Program-made: the position numbers and the translations under genes
The notes under the pieces: generated by a model
What the model was told of the DNA's origin: nothing
Databases searched by the model: none
Seen by the model: only the letters and a program-made list of their open reading frames with translations
Source: Sphingomonadaceae bacterium
Lineage (GTDB): Bacteria; Pseudomonadota; Alphaproteobacteria; Sphingomonadales; Sphingomonadaceae
Reading direction: 5' to 3'
Assembly (NCBI GenBank): GCA_947463325.1
Contig: CANHQT010000002.1
Span: 1-64,000, forward strand
DNA: 64,000 bases
In this document: one piece after another, positions 1 to 7,703 of the stretch
How positions within the stretch are numbered: the first letter of the stretch is position 1
How the letters are laid out: the number at the start of each line of letters is the position of its first letter

Positions 1-1275
1 CATCAGGTAGTCGCGGACCAGCTCACCAGATGTGTAGGGGTCAAGCCATTGGCCGTATTCCCAGAAATGGGTTGCCGGGACAACGTCGTTCGCCGAACCG
101 AACCGGAATTCAGGAGTGGCGGGATTGTTGCCTGCGCTGGGGCCAGGACCGTTTTCCAGGCCGGGCTCGATCAGCTGCCCGCTGAGATTGGCATAGTCCT
201 TTGAAACCTCCGTCGCCCAAGGAACCTCCGGAAATGGCACCGGTGCATCGGCCATCCGGGTGCGGAAGAATAGGGTATTGCCATGGTGCATGTCATCCGC
301 GACTTCGGGTGCATAGCCTTCGCCATATTCGGATCTTGCTTCGCGCCCGAACAGGGTGTCAGCACCAGCCAACACGCCAAGCATTGCTGTGCCGGTGGTG
401 TCGATAAACATCTCACCCACAAATCGGCGTTCGATCCCGCCGCGGGCTGCAACGGCGTCGACCGAGACAATCCGGTCCCCTTCGCGCTTGGCCGCGAAGA
501 TGCGATGCTCAAGATAGATAGTGGCATTGGGCTCTGCTTGCAGCAGCGACAGCGCGACCAGATCGCCGCCTTCGCCGCGGGCTGAAAGTTCGCGCATGAT
601 CGCGCCTTGCGTGCCGCGCGGCATCAGGCCGATTTCCTTGCTGGCATTGCCGCCCAGCACGGGGCGGTCATGGATAAGGACCACCTTCTGCCCAAGCCGA
701 GCCGCTGTGAGCGCTGCAGCACAGCCCGAAACTCCGCCGCCCACCACGACGACATCGAAGTTGCCGCCTTCCAGCGGCTCGTCGGGCAATCCTCGCAATG
801 CCTTTCGCCAGGTGTGGCTAGTTTCGTCCACACCAGCGGGAGGAATTGATCCGTCAGCGCTGAAAAAGATCGCATCGCATCGGCCATCGAAACCGGTCTG
901 ATCCTTCAGCGCGAGGCTCACTTCACCGCTTGGAAGCTGGACAAATCCTGCTGATTGCCAAGACCAGTCTTGATCATTTGCCCCGAATTCCGTTTCCAGG
1001 ACTAGGCCGTCGATCGAGAGCTTGAAGCGACCCGGATGATGTCCGGGAACCCAGTCCTTGGCGCGAACCCAGACTTCGTATTCGCCGCCCTCTTGCACCG
1101 CGATTGTGGTCGTTGCATCGGCAACCGGTCGGCCTAGGCCATGCGCCAGCAGATAGGGTGAGCCCATCTGCAACTCGAACTGGGAATCGAGCAACCACCC
1201 GCCGTAGTCGTCGAAGTCTTCTGCTTCGATTAGGATTCCGAGCCTTGGTGGCACACCTTTGCGTTCTATTGCCAT
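1..1275 (-). CDS. FAD-dependent oxidoreductase with N-terminal jelly-roll-like domain (partial, 3' end outside window)
   Basis: The open frame runs off the left edge, so it is missing from the ORF track; 425 codons are visible. The start ATG lies about 6 nt after GGACGAA. Residues ~1-145 (beginning ILIEAEDFDDYGGW) resemble the beta-sandwich, CBM6/35-like domain found ahead of some FAD_oxidored proteins. From ~165 a Rossmann dinucleotide motif appears (VVVVGGGVSGCAAAL) followed by RPVLGGNASKE, typical of PF12831. The substrate is unknown. It is the last visible gene of the leftward operon after the SDR (12-nt gap), so it probably acts in the same catabolic route. A carbohydrate-binding-like domain is odd in an acyl-CoA cluster. 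The family call is fairly sure; the function is not. Confidence 0.8.
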   Translation of the reverse strand, partial: MAIERKGVPPRLGILIEAEDFDDYGGWLLDSQFELQMGSPYLLAHGLGRPVADATTTIAVQEGGEYEVWVRAKDWVPGHHPGRFKLSIDGLVLETEFGANDQDWSWQSAGFVQLPSGEVSLALKDQTGFDGRCDAIFFSADGSIPPAGVDETSHTWRKALRGLPDEPLEGGNFDVVVVGGGVSGCAAALTAARLGQKVVLIHDRPVLGGNASKEIGLMPRGTQGAIMRELSARGEGGDLVALSLLQAEPNATIYLEHRIFAAKREGDRIVSVDAVAARGGIERRFVGEMFIDTTGTAMLGVLAGADTLFGREARSEYGEGYAPEVADDMHHGNTLFFRTRMADAPVPFPEVPWATEVSKDYANLSGQLIEPGLENGPGPSAGNNPATPEFRFGSANDVVPATHFWEYGQWLDPYTSGELVRDYLM

Positions 1276-1287
1276 TGCTTTCGTCCT

Positions 1288-2193
1288 TTAGCCCAATTCG
1301 ATGCCTAGTGACTTGGCTGCTTGGCCAATGAACTTTGCGACCTGCTCGCCGCCCGCCTGGTAAATCGCCGTACCCTTAGTGTCGGAAATTTCGTCGAACC
1401 GTGCCGCGACGTTTTCAGGCGTGCATTCGTCCGCTGCCAAGTGGATGCCTTGCGTTTCGGTAACGAAGGTGCGCGCAAAACCGCCGGCGGTGGCATCGAG
1501 GATGACTCGCGAAGGGGCGTCTTCGCTGACCAGATAGAGCAGGCCCGGGGTGACTGCTTCGGGTTCCATCAATTCAACCACCTTCGCGGGGAGCAGATCA
1601 CGGGTCATCTGGGTTGCAGCGCCCGGTGCCAGAGTGTTGACGCGAATATTGTTCTTGGCGCCTTCGATGTGCAGGACGTTCATCAGGCCTACGACCCCCA
1701 TCTTGGCCGCTCCATAGTTCGCCTGGCCGAAATTGCCGTAGAGCCCTGATGAGGAGCTGGTCATGACGATGCGGCCATAGTTGGCGGCCTTCATATGCGG
1801 CCACACCGCCATGGTGCAGATCGCCGATCCGGTCAGGTGGACACGGATCACGGCATCCCATTCCGCCAATGTCATCTTGGCAAAGCTCGCGTCGCGAAGG
1901 ATGCCGGCATTGTTGACGAGGATGTCGATCCGTCCCCAGTCGCGCATCGCCTGCGCCACCATGTCCGCGACCTGATCGGCGTCGGCGACGTCCGCACCAT
2001 GGGCAAAGGCGGTGCCGCCCGCCTCGCGGATTAGGCCGACTGTTTCCTCGGCGGCTGCGCTGGTGCCGCCGCCGCCATGATCGTTGACCACCACCTTCGC
2101 GCCGCGCGCCGCTAGCCCGAGCGCATGGCTCCGGCCGAGGCCGGCTCCAGCGCCGGTGACGATGGCGACGCGATTGTCGAAACGGATGGTCAT
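1288..2193 (-). CDS. SDR family dehydrogenase, MFE-2/HSD17B4-like (R)-3-hydroxyacyl-CoA dehydrogenase type
   Basis: A 301-aa classical short-chain dehydrogenase. The NAD-binding motif TGAGAGLG is near residue 13, NNAG near 92, and the catalytic Ser...YxxxK (TSSSSGLYGNFGQANYGAAK) near 145-168. The start MTIRFDNRVAIVTGAGAGLG and the ~50-residue C-terminal extension resemble the dehydrogenase unit of peroxisomal multifunctional enzyme 2, which oxidises (3R)-hydroxyacyl-CoA. Its start overlaps the upstream epimerase stop by ATGA, so the two are translationally coupled. A thiolase in the same operon and a hydratase across the divergent promoter support the beta-oxidation step. Substrate chain is not deducible. 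Confidence 0.85.
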   Translation of the reverse strand: MTIRFDNRVAIVTGAGAGLGRSHALGLAARGAKVVVNDHGGGGTSAAAEETVGLIREAGGTAFAHGADVADADQVADMVAQAMRDWGRIDILVNNAGILRDASFAKMTLAEWDAVIRVHLTGSAICTMAVWPHMKAANYGRIVMTSSSSGLYGNFGQANYGAAKMGVVGLMNVLHIEGAKNNIRVNTLAPGAATQMTRDLLPAKVVELMEPEAVTPGLLYLVSEDAPSRVILDATAGGFARTFVTETQGIHLAADECTPENVAARFDEISDTKGTAIYQAGGEQVAKFIGQAAKSLGIELG

Positions 2194-3173
2194 GATGCTC
2201 TCCAGTTTGCGCGGATGTCGGTGAGGGCCTGCGGGTAGCTGACCGCAGGCGTCCAGCCGAGTTCACTGCGGATACGGCTGCTGTCGATGCGGTTGGCGAA
2301 GCCGATCAGGTTGAGGCCCTCGAGCGAGGGTAGGGCGGGCTCGCGCGGCGGCACCAGCCGTGCCGGGTCCTCGTTGGCGCGGACCAGCGCCATGGCATCC
2401 TCGATCGGCCAAGCTGGCGGCGGGGGGCGCCCGACGATTTCCGCCATGTCGTCGAAGAAGCGCCGCCAGGTGACGCCGTTTCCGTCGCAGACATTGTAGG
2501 TGCGGCCGATTGCCTCATCCCGTGTCGCCGCGAGCAGGATCGCGTCTGCCAGATTCTCGACATGGACAAGGCCCGCGTCATTCTGCTCCGCCTCGCCGAA
2601 CACAGCTCCGCCGGTCTCGGCCATGGCGCCAAGCAGCCGGTTGCCCCAGGCGCTATTGCCGCCTAGGCCATAGACATTGGCGGGTCGGATGAGCGTGAGC
2701 GCGAGGCCCGTTGCGGCGGCGATCTCCAACGCTGCCGTCTCCTGCCCCTGCTTGGCGCGGCCATAAGCACCGGCCCAGGGGCCATGGCCATTGTCCTCGT
2801 GGCACATGCGATGCTGGATGTCGGTGCCATAGACAGCGATTGACGATGCGACGACCGCCCGGCCGCCGTGCGCGGTCATCGCTTGGCACAGTCCGCGTGT
2901 CCCCTCGACCATTACCTGCCATTGCCAGTCATAGGCACCGGCGACACCGACTGGCGCTGCGAGGTGGATGAGGAGCTGGCAACCATCCGCTGCCTCTTCG
3001 ATCACCGCGGCGTCGTTGAGGTCGCCATGCACCATGCGCACCGGAGCCTGCCACTCGGCCGGCGCCACTTCGCCGGGGAGCGACAGACTGGTCACATCAT
3101 GCCCGGCAGCCAGCAGTCGCGCGACCACCCGCCGCCCGATGAACCCCGTCCCGCCGGTGACCAGCGCGCGCAT
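2190..3173 (-). CDS. NAD(P)-dependent epimerase/dehydratase family protein (extended SDR)
   Basis: The ORF opens at 3221, but homology begins at MRALVTGGTGFIGRRV, whose ATG overlaps the thiolase stop as TGATG; that start gives 327 aa. TGGTGFIG is the extended-SDR nucleotide motif. The catalytic tyrosine is in YGRAKQGQE, preceded by a serine in VASSIAVYG. The family includes 3-beta-hydroxysteroid dehydrogenase-like enzymes, sugar epimerases and dihydroflavonol reductases. Within a thiolase/SDR operon, a hydroxyl or keto redox step on the substrate or side chain is more likely than sugar epimerisation; that is inference. Confidence 0.8.
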   Translation of the reverse strand: MRALVTGGTGFIGRRVVARLLAAGHDVTSLSLPGEVAPAEWQAPVRMVHGDLNDAAVIEEAADGCQLLIHLAAPVGVAGAYDWQWQVMVEGTRGLCQAMTAHGGRAVVASSIAVYGTDIQHRMCHEDNGHGPWAGAYGRAKQGQETAALEIAAATGLALTLIRPANVYGLGGNSAWGNRLLGAMAETGGAVFGEAEQNDAGLVHVENLADAILLAATRDEAIGRTYNVCDGNGVTWRRFFDDMAEIVGRPPPPAWPIEDAMALVRANEDPARLVPPREPALPSLEGLNLIGFANRIDSSRIRSELGWTPAVSYPQALTDIRANWRAS

Positions 3174-4378
3174 CAGGCGATTTCGATAAGTCCCGCCGCG
3201 CCCATGCCAGCGCCGACGCACATCGTCACCACGGCATAGCGGGCACCGCGGCGCTTGCCTTCAATCAGCGCGTGGCCGACGCAGCGGGCGCCGGTCATGC
3301 CATAGGGGTGCCCCACGCTGATCGATCCGCCATTCACATTGTAGAGCGCCGGTTCGATGCCGAGCGCGTCGCGGCAGTAGAGCGCCTGGCTGGCGAACGC
3401 CTCGTTGAGCTCCCACAGCCCGATGTCGCTGACCTTCAGCCCATGGCGGTCGAGCAGGCGCGGTACCGCATGGACGGGGCCGATGCCCATTTCGTCGGGC
3501 TCGCATCCGGCCGCTGCGAAACCCCGGAAAACCCCCATCGGTTCGATGCCTCGGCGGCGCGCTTCGTCGAGGCTCATCATGATGACCGCGGCGGCACCGT
3601 CCGACTGCTGGCTGGCGTTGCCCGCCGTGACGCTCTTGCCCTCGGCCATGGTCATGCCGTTCTTCAGCACCGGCTTCAGCGCAGCGAGCGACTCATAGGT
3701 CGTTTCCGGGCGGTTGCATTCGTCGCGGTCAACCGTGACTTCGATGTCGGTGCTTTCGCCAGTAGCCTTGTCGGTCTTGCGCCAGCTTGTGGTCAGAGGG
3801 ACGATTTCATCGTCGAACCGGCCGGCGGCTTGCGCGGCGGCGGTGCGTTGCTGACTTTCGAGCGCGTAGCGATCCTGCGCCTCGCGCGACACGCCATAGC
3901 GTTCGGCAACGATCTCCGCCGTTTCGATCATGCTCATCCACAGCGCGGGATGGCTGGCAAACAGGCCGGGTTCGACCGCGCCATGCATGTTCATATGGCC
4001 CGACAGCTGGACCATAGAGATGGATTCGACCCCGCCTGCCGCAATCACCGGTACGCCTTCGTCGCGGACGCGGTTGGCGGCAAAGGCAATCGCCTGCAGC
4101 CCCGAAGAGCAATAGCGGTTGACGGTCACGCCGCTGGTGGTGACCGGGCAGCCTGCTTTGATCGCCGCATTGCGCGGAATGTTGAACCCGGTTGCCCCCT
4201 CCGGCATCCCGGCGCCTAGGATCACGTCCTCGACCTCCGCCGCATCGACGCCGCTGCGCGCGATCGCATGCTTCAGCGCATGCCCCGCCAGCACAATCGG
4301 ATGGGTGGTGTTGAAACTGCCGCGCACCGACTTGGCGAGGGCAGTGCGCGCAACCGAGACAATGGCGACTTCGACCAT
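3173..4378 (-). CDS. Thiolase family protein (acetyl-CoA C-acyltransferase)
   Basis: 401 aa from the ATG beginning MVEVAIVSVARTALAK, preceded by GGAGAAAG; the ORF-track start at 4444 would read through the control region. The nucleophilic cysteine lies in NRYCSSGLQAIA (~88). The C-terminal active-site motifs are NVNGGSISVGHPYGMTGAR (His) and CVGAGMGAAGL (Cys). Thiolases cleave 3-ketoacyl-CoA with CoA to release acetyl- or propionyl-CoA. It is the first gene of the leftward operon, 107 bp from the divergent TetR gene, with a palindromic operator between them. Size and motifs are normal for a degradative thiolase. Confidence 0.92.
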   Translation of the reverse strand: MVEVAIVSVARTALAKSVRGSFNTTHPIVLAGHALKHAIARSGVDAAEVEDVILGAGMPEGATGFNIPRNAAIKAGCPVTTSGVTVNRYCSSGLQAIAFAANRVRDEGVPVIAAGGVESISMVQLSGHMNMHGAVEPGLFASHPALWMSMIETAEIVAERYGVSREAQDRYALESQQRTAAAQAAGRFDDEIVPLTTSWRKTDKATGESTDIEVTVDRDECNRPETTYESLAALKPVLKNGMTMAEGKSVTAGNASQQSDGAAAVIMMSLDEARRRGIEPMGVFRGFAAAGCEPDEMGIGPVHAVPRLLDRHGLKVSDIGLWELNEAFASQALYCRDALGIEPALYNVNGGSISVGHPYGMTGARCVGHALIEGKRRGARYAVVTMCVGAGMGAAGLIEIA

Positions 4379-4403
4379 GGACTTTCTCCTTTGCGCCAAT
4401 CGA

Positions 4404-4419
4404 CTATACATCTGTTCAG
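4404..4419. promoter_or_regulatory. Predicted TetR operator, site 1
   Basis: CTATACATCTGTTCAG matches the palindrome CTRAACANNTGTTYAG with two departures in the left arm. It lies 26 bp upstream of the thiolase start, between it and the divergent TetR gene, so it could control both. Confidence 0.7.
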
Positions 4420-4485
4420 TGTCATGCAAGCGGTAGTCTGACAAGCATGGCCCTGCTATTCAGAGCGAAAGGGACGACGCTGCAT

Positions 4486-5121
4486 ATGGCCAAAGCTAAG
4501 ATCGAAACCGACAACACCAACGGCCGCGACCGATTGATCCGTGTCGCGATGCAGCTGTTCGCTGAACGCGGTTTTGACGGCATCACGGTGCGCGACATTG
4601 CTGCTGCGGCAAATGTCTCGGTGGGCCTGATCAACCATCATTTCGGCTCGAAGGAGGGGCTGCGCGAGGCGGTTGATCGCTATTTCATCAAGCAGTTCGA
4701 GGAAGTGCTGTTCGAGGAACGGCCTGCCTCCACGACCAACATTGAGGAAGGTTTGTCGCAGTCGGTCGAGTGGACCGAGCGCTGGATTGACCGGCATATC
4801 GACGATTGGGACCTCACCAAGGCCTATATGCGCCGCGCGCTGCTCGAAGGGTCGGACTGGGGCGCCAGCCTGTTCGAACGCTTCTATCAGGTGGCGCGTA
4901 CCAGCATCGACCGCAGCGATGCAAACGGCCTTGTCCGGGCCGATGTCGATCGTCTGTGGCTGCCCCTGCTGATCGTCTACATGGAATTGGGCACGTTGCT
5001 TCTCGAGCCATTCGTTGAGCGAGTGCTCGGAAAATCGGGCTATGACCGCGCCCTTTGGAAGCGCCGCCACCGCGCTTATACCGACCTTATCTATCGCGGC
5101 ATTCGCGCCGACACGCACTAA
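4486..5121 (+). CDS. TetR/AcrR family transcriptional regulator
   Basis: A 211-aa regulator from ATG 4486 (MAKAKIE), chosen because AAGGGA lies about 10 nt upstream; the alternative ATG at 4447 has no clear ribosome site. The N-terminal TetR helix-turn-helix spans ~15-60 (FAERGFDGITVRDIAAAANVSVGLINHHFGSKEGL). The C-terminal ligand-binding part is helical and unspecific. It sits between two divergent catabolic operons, and operators flank it on both sides; one overlaps its own stop codon. By analogy with KstR/FadR-type TetR repressors, it probably represses the cluster until an acyl-CoA pathway intermediate binds. Confidence 0.9.
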   Translation: MAKAKIETDNTNGRDRLIRVAMQLFAERGFDGITVRDIAAAANVSVGLINHHFGSKEGLREAVDRYFIKQFEEVLFEERPASTTNIEEGLSQSVEWTERWIDRHIDDWDLTKAYMRRALLEGSDWGASLFERFYQVARTSIDRSDANGLVRADVDRLWLPLLIVYMELGTLLLEPFVERVLGKSGYDRALWKRRHRAYTDLIYRGIRADTH

Positions 5122-5133
5122 ACATTTGCTCAG
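5118..5133. promoter_or_regulatory. Predicted TetR operator, site 2
   Basis: CTAAACATTTGCTCAG matches the consensus with one departure in the right arm. It overlaps the TetR stop codon and lies 54 bp upstream of the acyl-CoA ligase start, where a promoter would be expected. A second half-like CATATG lies at about 5147-5152. Confidence 0.7.
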
Positions 5134-5186
5134 TCCTTGCTTGTTGCATATGCTCCGTTGCCAGTGAGACGGAGGACGAGGGGCGA

Positions 5187-6797
5187 ATGCGCACGATTCA
5201 CGCGATTTGGGGCGCCAACCAGCAGAAATATGCACGCCAGCTCGGCTGCACCCGAATCCATGACCTGCTGGCCAGCCAGGCATCCGCGATCGGCGACAGC
5301 ATAGCCTGCGTCGATGGCGAGCAGCGCCTCGGTTACCGCGACCTTGCAGCGGAGGTCGACCAGTTCGCCAGGGGTCTCATCGCCGCCGGCATCCGGCCCG
5401 GCGACCGCGTGGCGACAATGGTGCCACCCAGCCTTGATTTCTGGCTGACCTATCTTGCCAGCGTGTCGGTCGGCGCGATCTGGATGGGGCTCAACCCGCG
5501 CTACCAGCTCCCCGAATATGCCTATCTGCTCGACGATGCCCGGCCGGCTCTGGTCTTCTGTCGCAGCAATTACGAGGATCGCGAATATCTCGCCGAACTG
5601 CGCTCGGTGGCTCCCGAAGGGACAGCTTTCGTTGCGCTCGGAGAGGCGCGCGATGGCGCCGATACGCTCGACGACTTTCTCGCGAAGGGCAGGGCGGTTG
5701 CCGACGCGACCTTCGCCGAACGCCGCGCCGCCGTCGATCCCGAGGATATCGCGGTCATCGTCTATACGTCGGGGACCACCGGTAAGCCCAAGGGCGCGAT
5801 GCTCTCGCACCGGGCGATCATGGCGGCCTGCCTGTGCAACCTGTGCTGGATGGAAGATGGCCTCGAAAGCACGATGTGCGTGGCGCCGATCAACCATGTC
5901 GGCGCGCTCAACAATGTCTGCATGAATGTCTTCGCCTGGGGCGGGAAGATCGTTTTCCACCATCGCGTCGATCTGGTGGCGATTGCCGAGCTCACCCAGC
6001 GCGAGAAGATCACATATCTCGTGGCCAGCCCGACCAGCTTTGCGATGTTCGCCGCGCAGCCGGACCTTGGGAACGCAAGGCTGGGCCACTATCGCCTGAT
6101 CGTGTTCGGTGGCGGCGCGACCGCACAGGCCCTGCTCGAACCGGTGTTCGCGACGGGCGTGCCGATGTTCAACGTTTATGGCCAGACCGAAACCTGCGGC
6201 ATTGTCACTGCGACCGACGCCGGCGCCTCCACCAAGACCATGGCTGAGACATTCGGGCGTCCGCTGCCGCTCGCGGAAATGCGCATCGCCGATGCGGATG
6301 GGCGCCCGCTGCCGGTCGGCGAAACCGGAGAGATCCAGGTGCGCGGACCCTATTGCATGTCAGGCTATTTCAACCGGCCAGAGGCCAGCGCCGAAGCCTT
6401 CACCACCGATGGGTATCTGCGCACCGGAGACCTTGGCATCGAGCATGAGGACGGCAATTTCAGCTTCGCCGGCCGCCTCAAGGAAATGTACAAATCAGGC
6501 GGCTACAACATCTATCCGGTGGAGATCGAGCTGGCGCTGGTCGAACATCCGGCGGTGTCGCTGGCTGCGGTGCTGCCCGTGCCGCACCCCGTCTTTCAGG
6601 AGGTTGGCCATGCCTTCATTGAGACATCGGACCCTGCGCTCGACGCCGATGCGCTGAAGGCGTACCTTCAGTCGCGCTTGGCCAATTACAAGATTCCGAA
6701 GAGCTTCAGTTTCGAGGCGGAGCTGCCCAAGCTCCCCAACAGCAAGATCGACAAGCAGACGCTGAAACAGCGGCTGGCATCGCGGGAGGCAGCGTGA
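5187..6797 (+). CDS. AMP-dependent acyl-CoA synthetase/ligase
   Basis: 536 aa from ATG 5187; the ORF-track start at 5055 lies inside the TetR gene. The adenylate-forming motif VYTSGTTGKPKGAML is near 190 and the YGQTE motif near 330. The hinge and Lys-containing C-terminal motifs are YLRTGDLG and KEMYKSGGYNIYPVEIE, with the catalytic Lys in PNSKIDKQTLK. It activates a carboxylic acid to acyl-AMP and then acyl-CoA, the entry step of the pathway. It is coupled to the downstream hydratase by a GTGA overlap. The exact acid cannot be read from sequence; similar ligases act on steroid side chains, aromatic acids and medium-chain acids. Confidence 0.9.
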   Translation: MRTIHAIWGANQQKYARQLGCTRIHDLLASQASAIGDSIACVDGEQRLGYRDLAAEVDQFARGLIAAGIRPGDRVATMVPPSLDFWLTYLASVSVGAIWMGLNPRYQLPEYAYLLDDARPALVFCRSNYEDREYLAELRSVAPEGTAFVALGEARDGADTLDDFLAKGRAVADATFAERRAAVDPEDIAVIVYTSGTTGKPKGAMLSHRAIMAACLCNLCWMEDGLESTMCVAPINHVGALNNVCMNVFAWGGKIVFHHRVDLVAIAELTQREKITYLVASPTSFAMFAAQPDLGNARLGHYRLIVFGGGATAQALLEPVFATGVPMFNVYGQTETCGIVTATDAGASTKTMAETFGRPLPLAEMRIADADGRPLPVGETGEIQVRGPYCMSGYFNRPEASAEAFTTDGYLRTGDLGIEHEDGNFSFAGRLKEMYKSGGYNIYPVEIELALVEHPAVSLAAVLPVPHPVFQEVGHAFIETSDPALDADALKAYLQSRLANYKIPKSFSFEAELPKLPNSKIDKQTLKQRLASREAA

Positions 6798-7588
6798 GCG
6801 AGGGTCATTTCCGGCTGGAACAATCAGGCGCGGTCGTCACCATTACCCACGACCGGGCAGCGAAGCGCAATGCCCTGACGCCAGCCTCAATGCAGCAGCT
6901 CAAGGCGATGGCGGAAAGCCTTGCCGACAATGTCGAGGCGAGGGTGGTGATCATCCGCGCCGAGGGGCGCGACTTCAGCGTCGGCGCCGACATCGGCGGC
7001 ATGGGCGACGGGGGCGGTGCGTCTCCGCCCACGGTCCAGATCCGGCGAACCGCCGAACTCGGGGCGCGGCTGATGCGCGCGATCCGCGAAATCCACCAGC
7101 CGACCATCTGCGCGATCCAGGGCGTGGCGACCGGTGGCGCGGCATGCATTGCCACCGCCTGCGATTTCAGGATTGGCGCGCGCTCCGCCCGCATCGGCTA
7201 TGGAGAGGTGAAGCTCGGCATCAATCTGATGTGGCAGGCGCTACCGCTGGCAATCCAGACCGTCGGCCTCGCGCGCGCCAAGCGGCTAGTGATGACCGGT
7301 GAGCTTCTTGACGGGGAAACAATGCACCATTGGGGCTTCCTCGACGAACTGGTCGAGGAAGGAGAGCAGGATGCTGCGGCAGCAGCGATGGCCGCTCGCT
7401 ATGCGGCCCTGCCCCCCGTCGCTGTCCAGATGATCAAGCGAAGCGCCAATGCCTACGCCGGAGCGATCGATGCTGCTGTGATGCATGCCGATGCTGACCA
7501 GTGGCTACTGGCGACGCGGACCGCGGACTTTGCAGAGGGCATCGCCGCCTTCTTCGAAAAGCGTCCACCGAGCTTCACTGGAAACTGA
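6794..7588 (+). CDS. Enoyl-CoA hydratase/isomerase family protein
   Basis: 264 aa with a GTG start overlapping the ligase stop (GTGA). The crotonase fold is seen in the oxyanion-hole segment FSVGADIGGMGDGG (~57-70) and in IQGVATGGAACIATACDFRIGA (~113-134). The second acidic residue usual in hydratases is hard to place: the region reads YGEVKLGINLMWQALPLAIQ. Isomerase, hydratase and retro-Claisen or hydrolase activities therefore all remain possible. Downstream come the two operators and the TonB receptor, so it ends the short ligase-hydratase unit. Confidence 0.85.
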   Translation: MSEGHFRLEQSGAVVTITHDRAAKRNALTPASMQQLKAMAESLADNVEARVVIIRAEGRDFSVGADIGGMGDGGGASPPTVQIRRTAELGARLMRAIREIHQPTICAIQGVATGGAACIATACDFRIGARSARIGYGEVKLGINLMWQALPLAIQTVGLARAKRLVMTGELLDGETMHHWGFLDELVEEGEQDAAAAAMAARYAALPPVAVQMIKRSANAYAGAIDAAVMHADADQWLLATRTADFAEGIAAFFEKRPPSFTGN

Positions 7589-7599
7589 CATCCCCACGG

Positions 7600-7615
7600 C
7601 AGAACATATGTTCAG
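7600..7615. promoter_or_regulatory. Predicted TetR operator, site 3
   Basis: CAGAACATATGTTCAG contains the perfect dyad GAACATATGTTC. It lies 12 bp after the hydratase stop and about 90 bp before the TonB receptor start. Confidence 0.8.
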
Positions 7616-7633
7616 TTAGTTATTGCGTTTAGG

Positions 7634-7649
7634 CTGAACATATGTTTAG
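7634..7649. promoter_or_regulatory. Predicted TetR operator, site 4
   Basis: CTGAACATATGTTTAG matches the consensus at every defined position. It is the second of a pair, 34 bp centre to centre from site 3 (about three helical turns), in the 115-bp leader of the receptor-transporter operon. Confidence 0.85.
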
Positions 7650-7703
7650 TTTATGATCGGTAGGCCGATGCAAAATCGGCCGCGCGATTGAGGGGAGGAA
7701 CGC

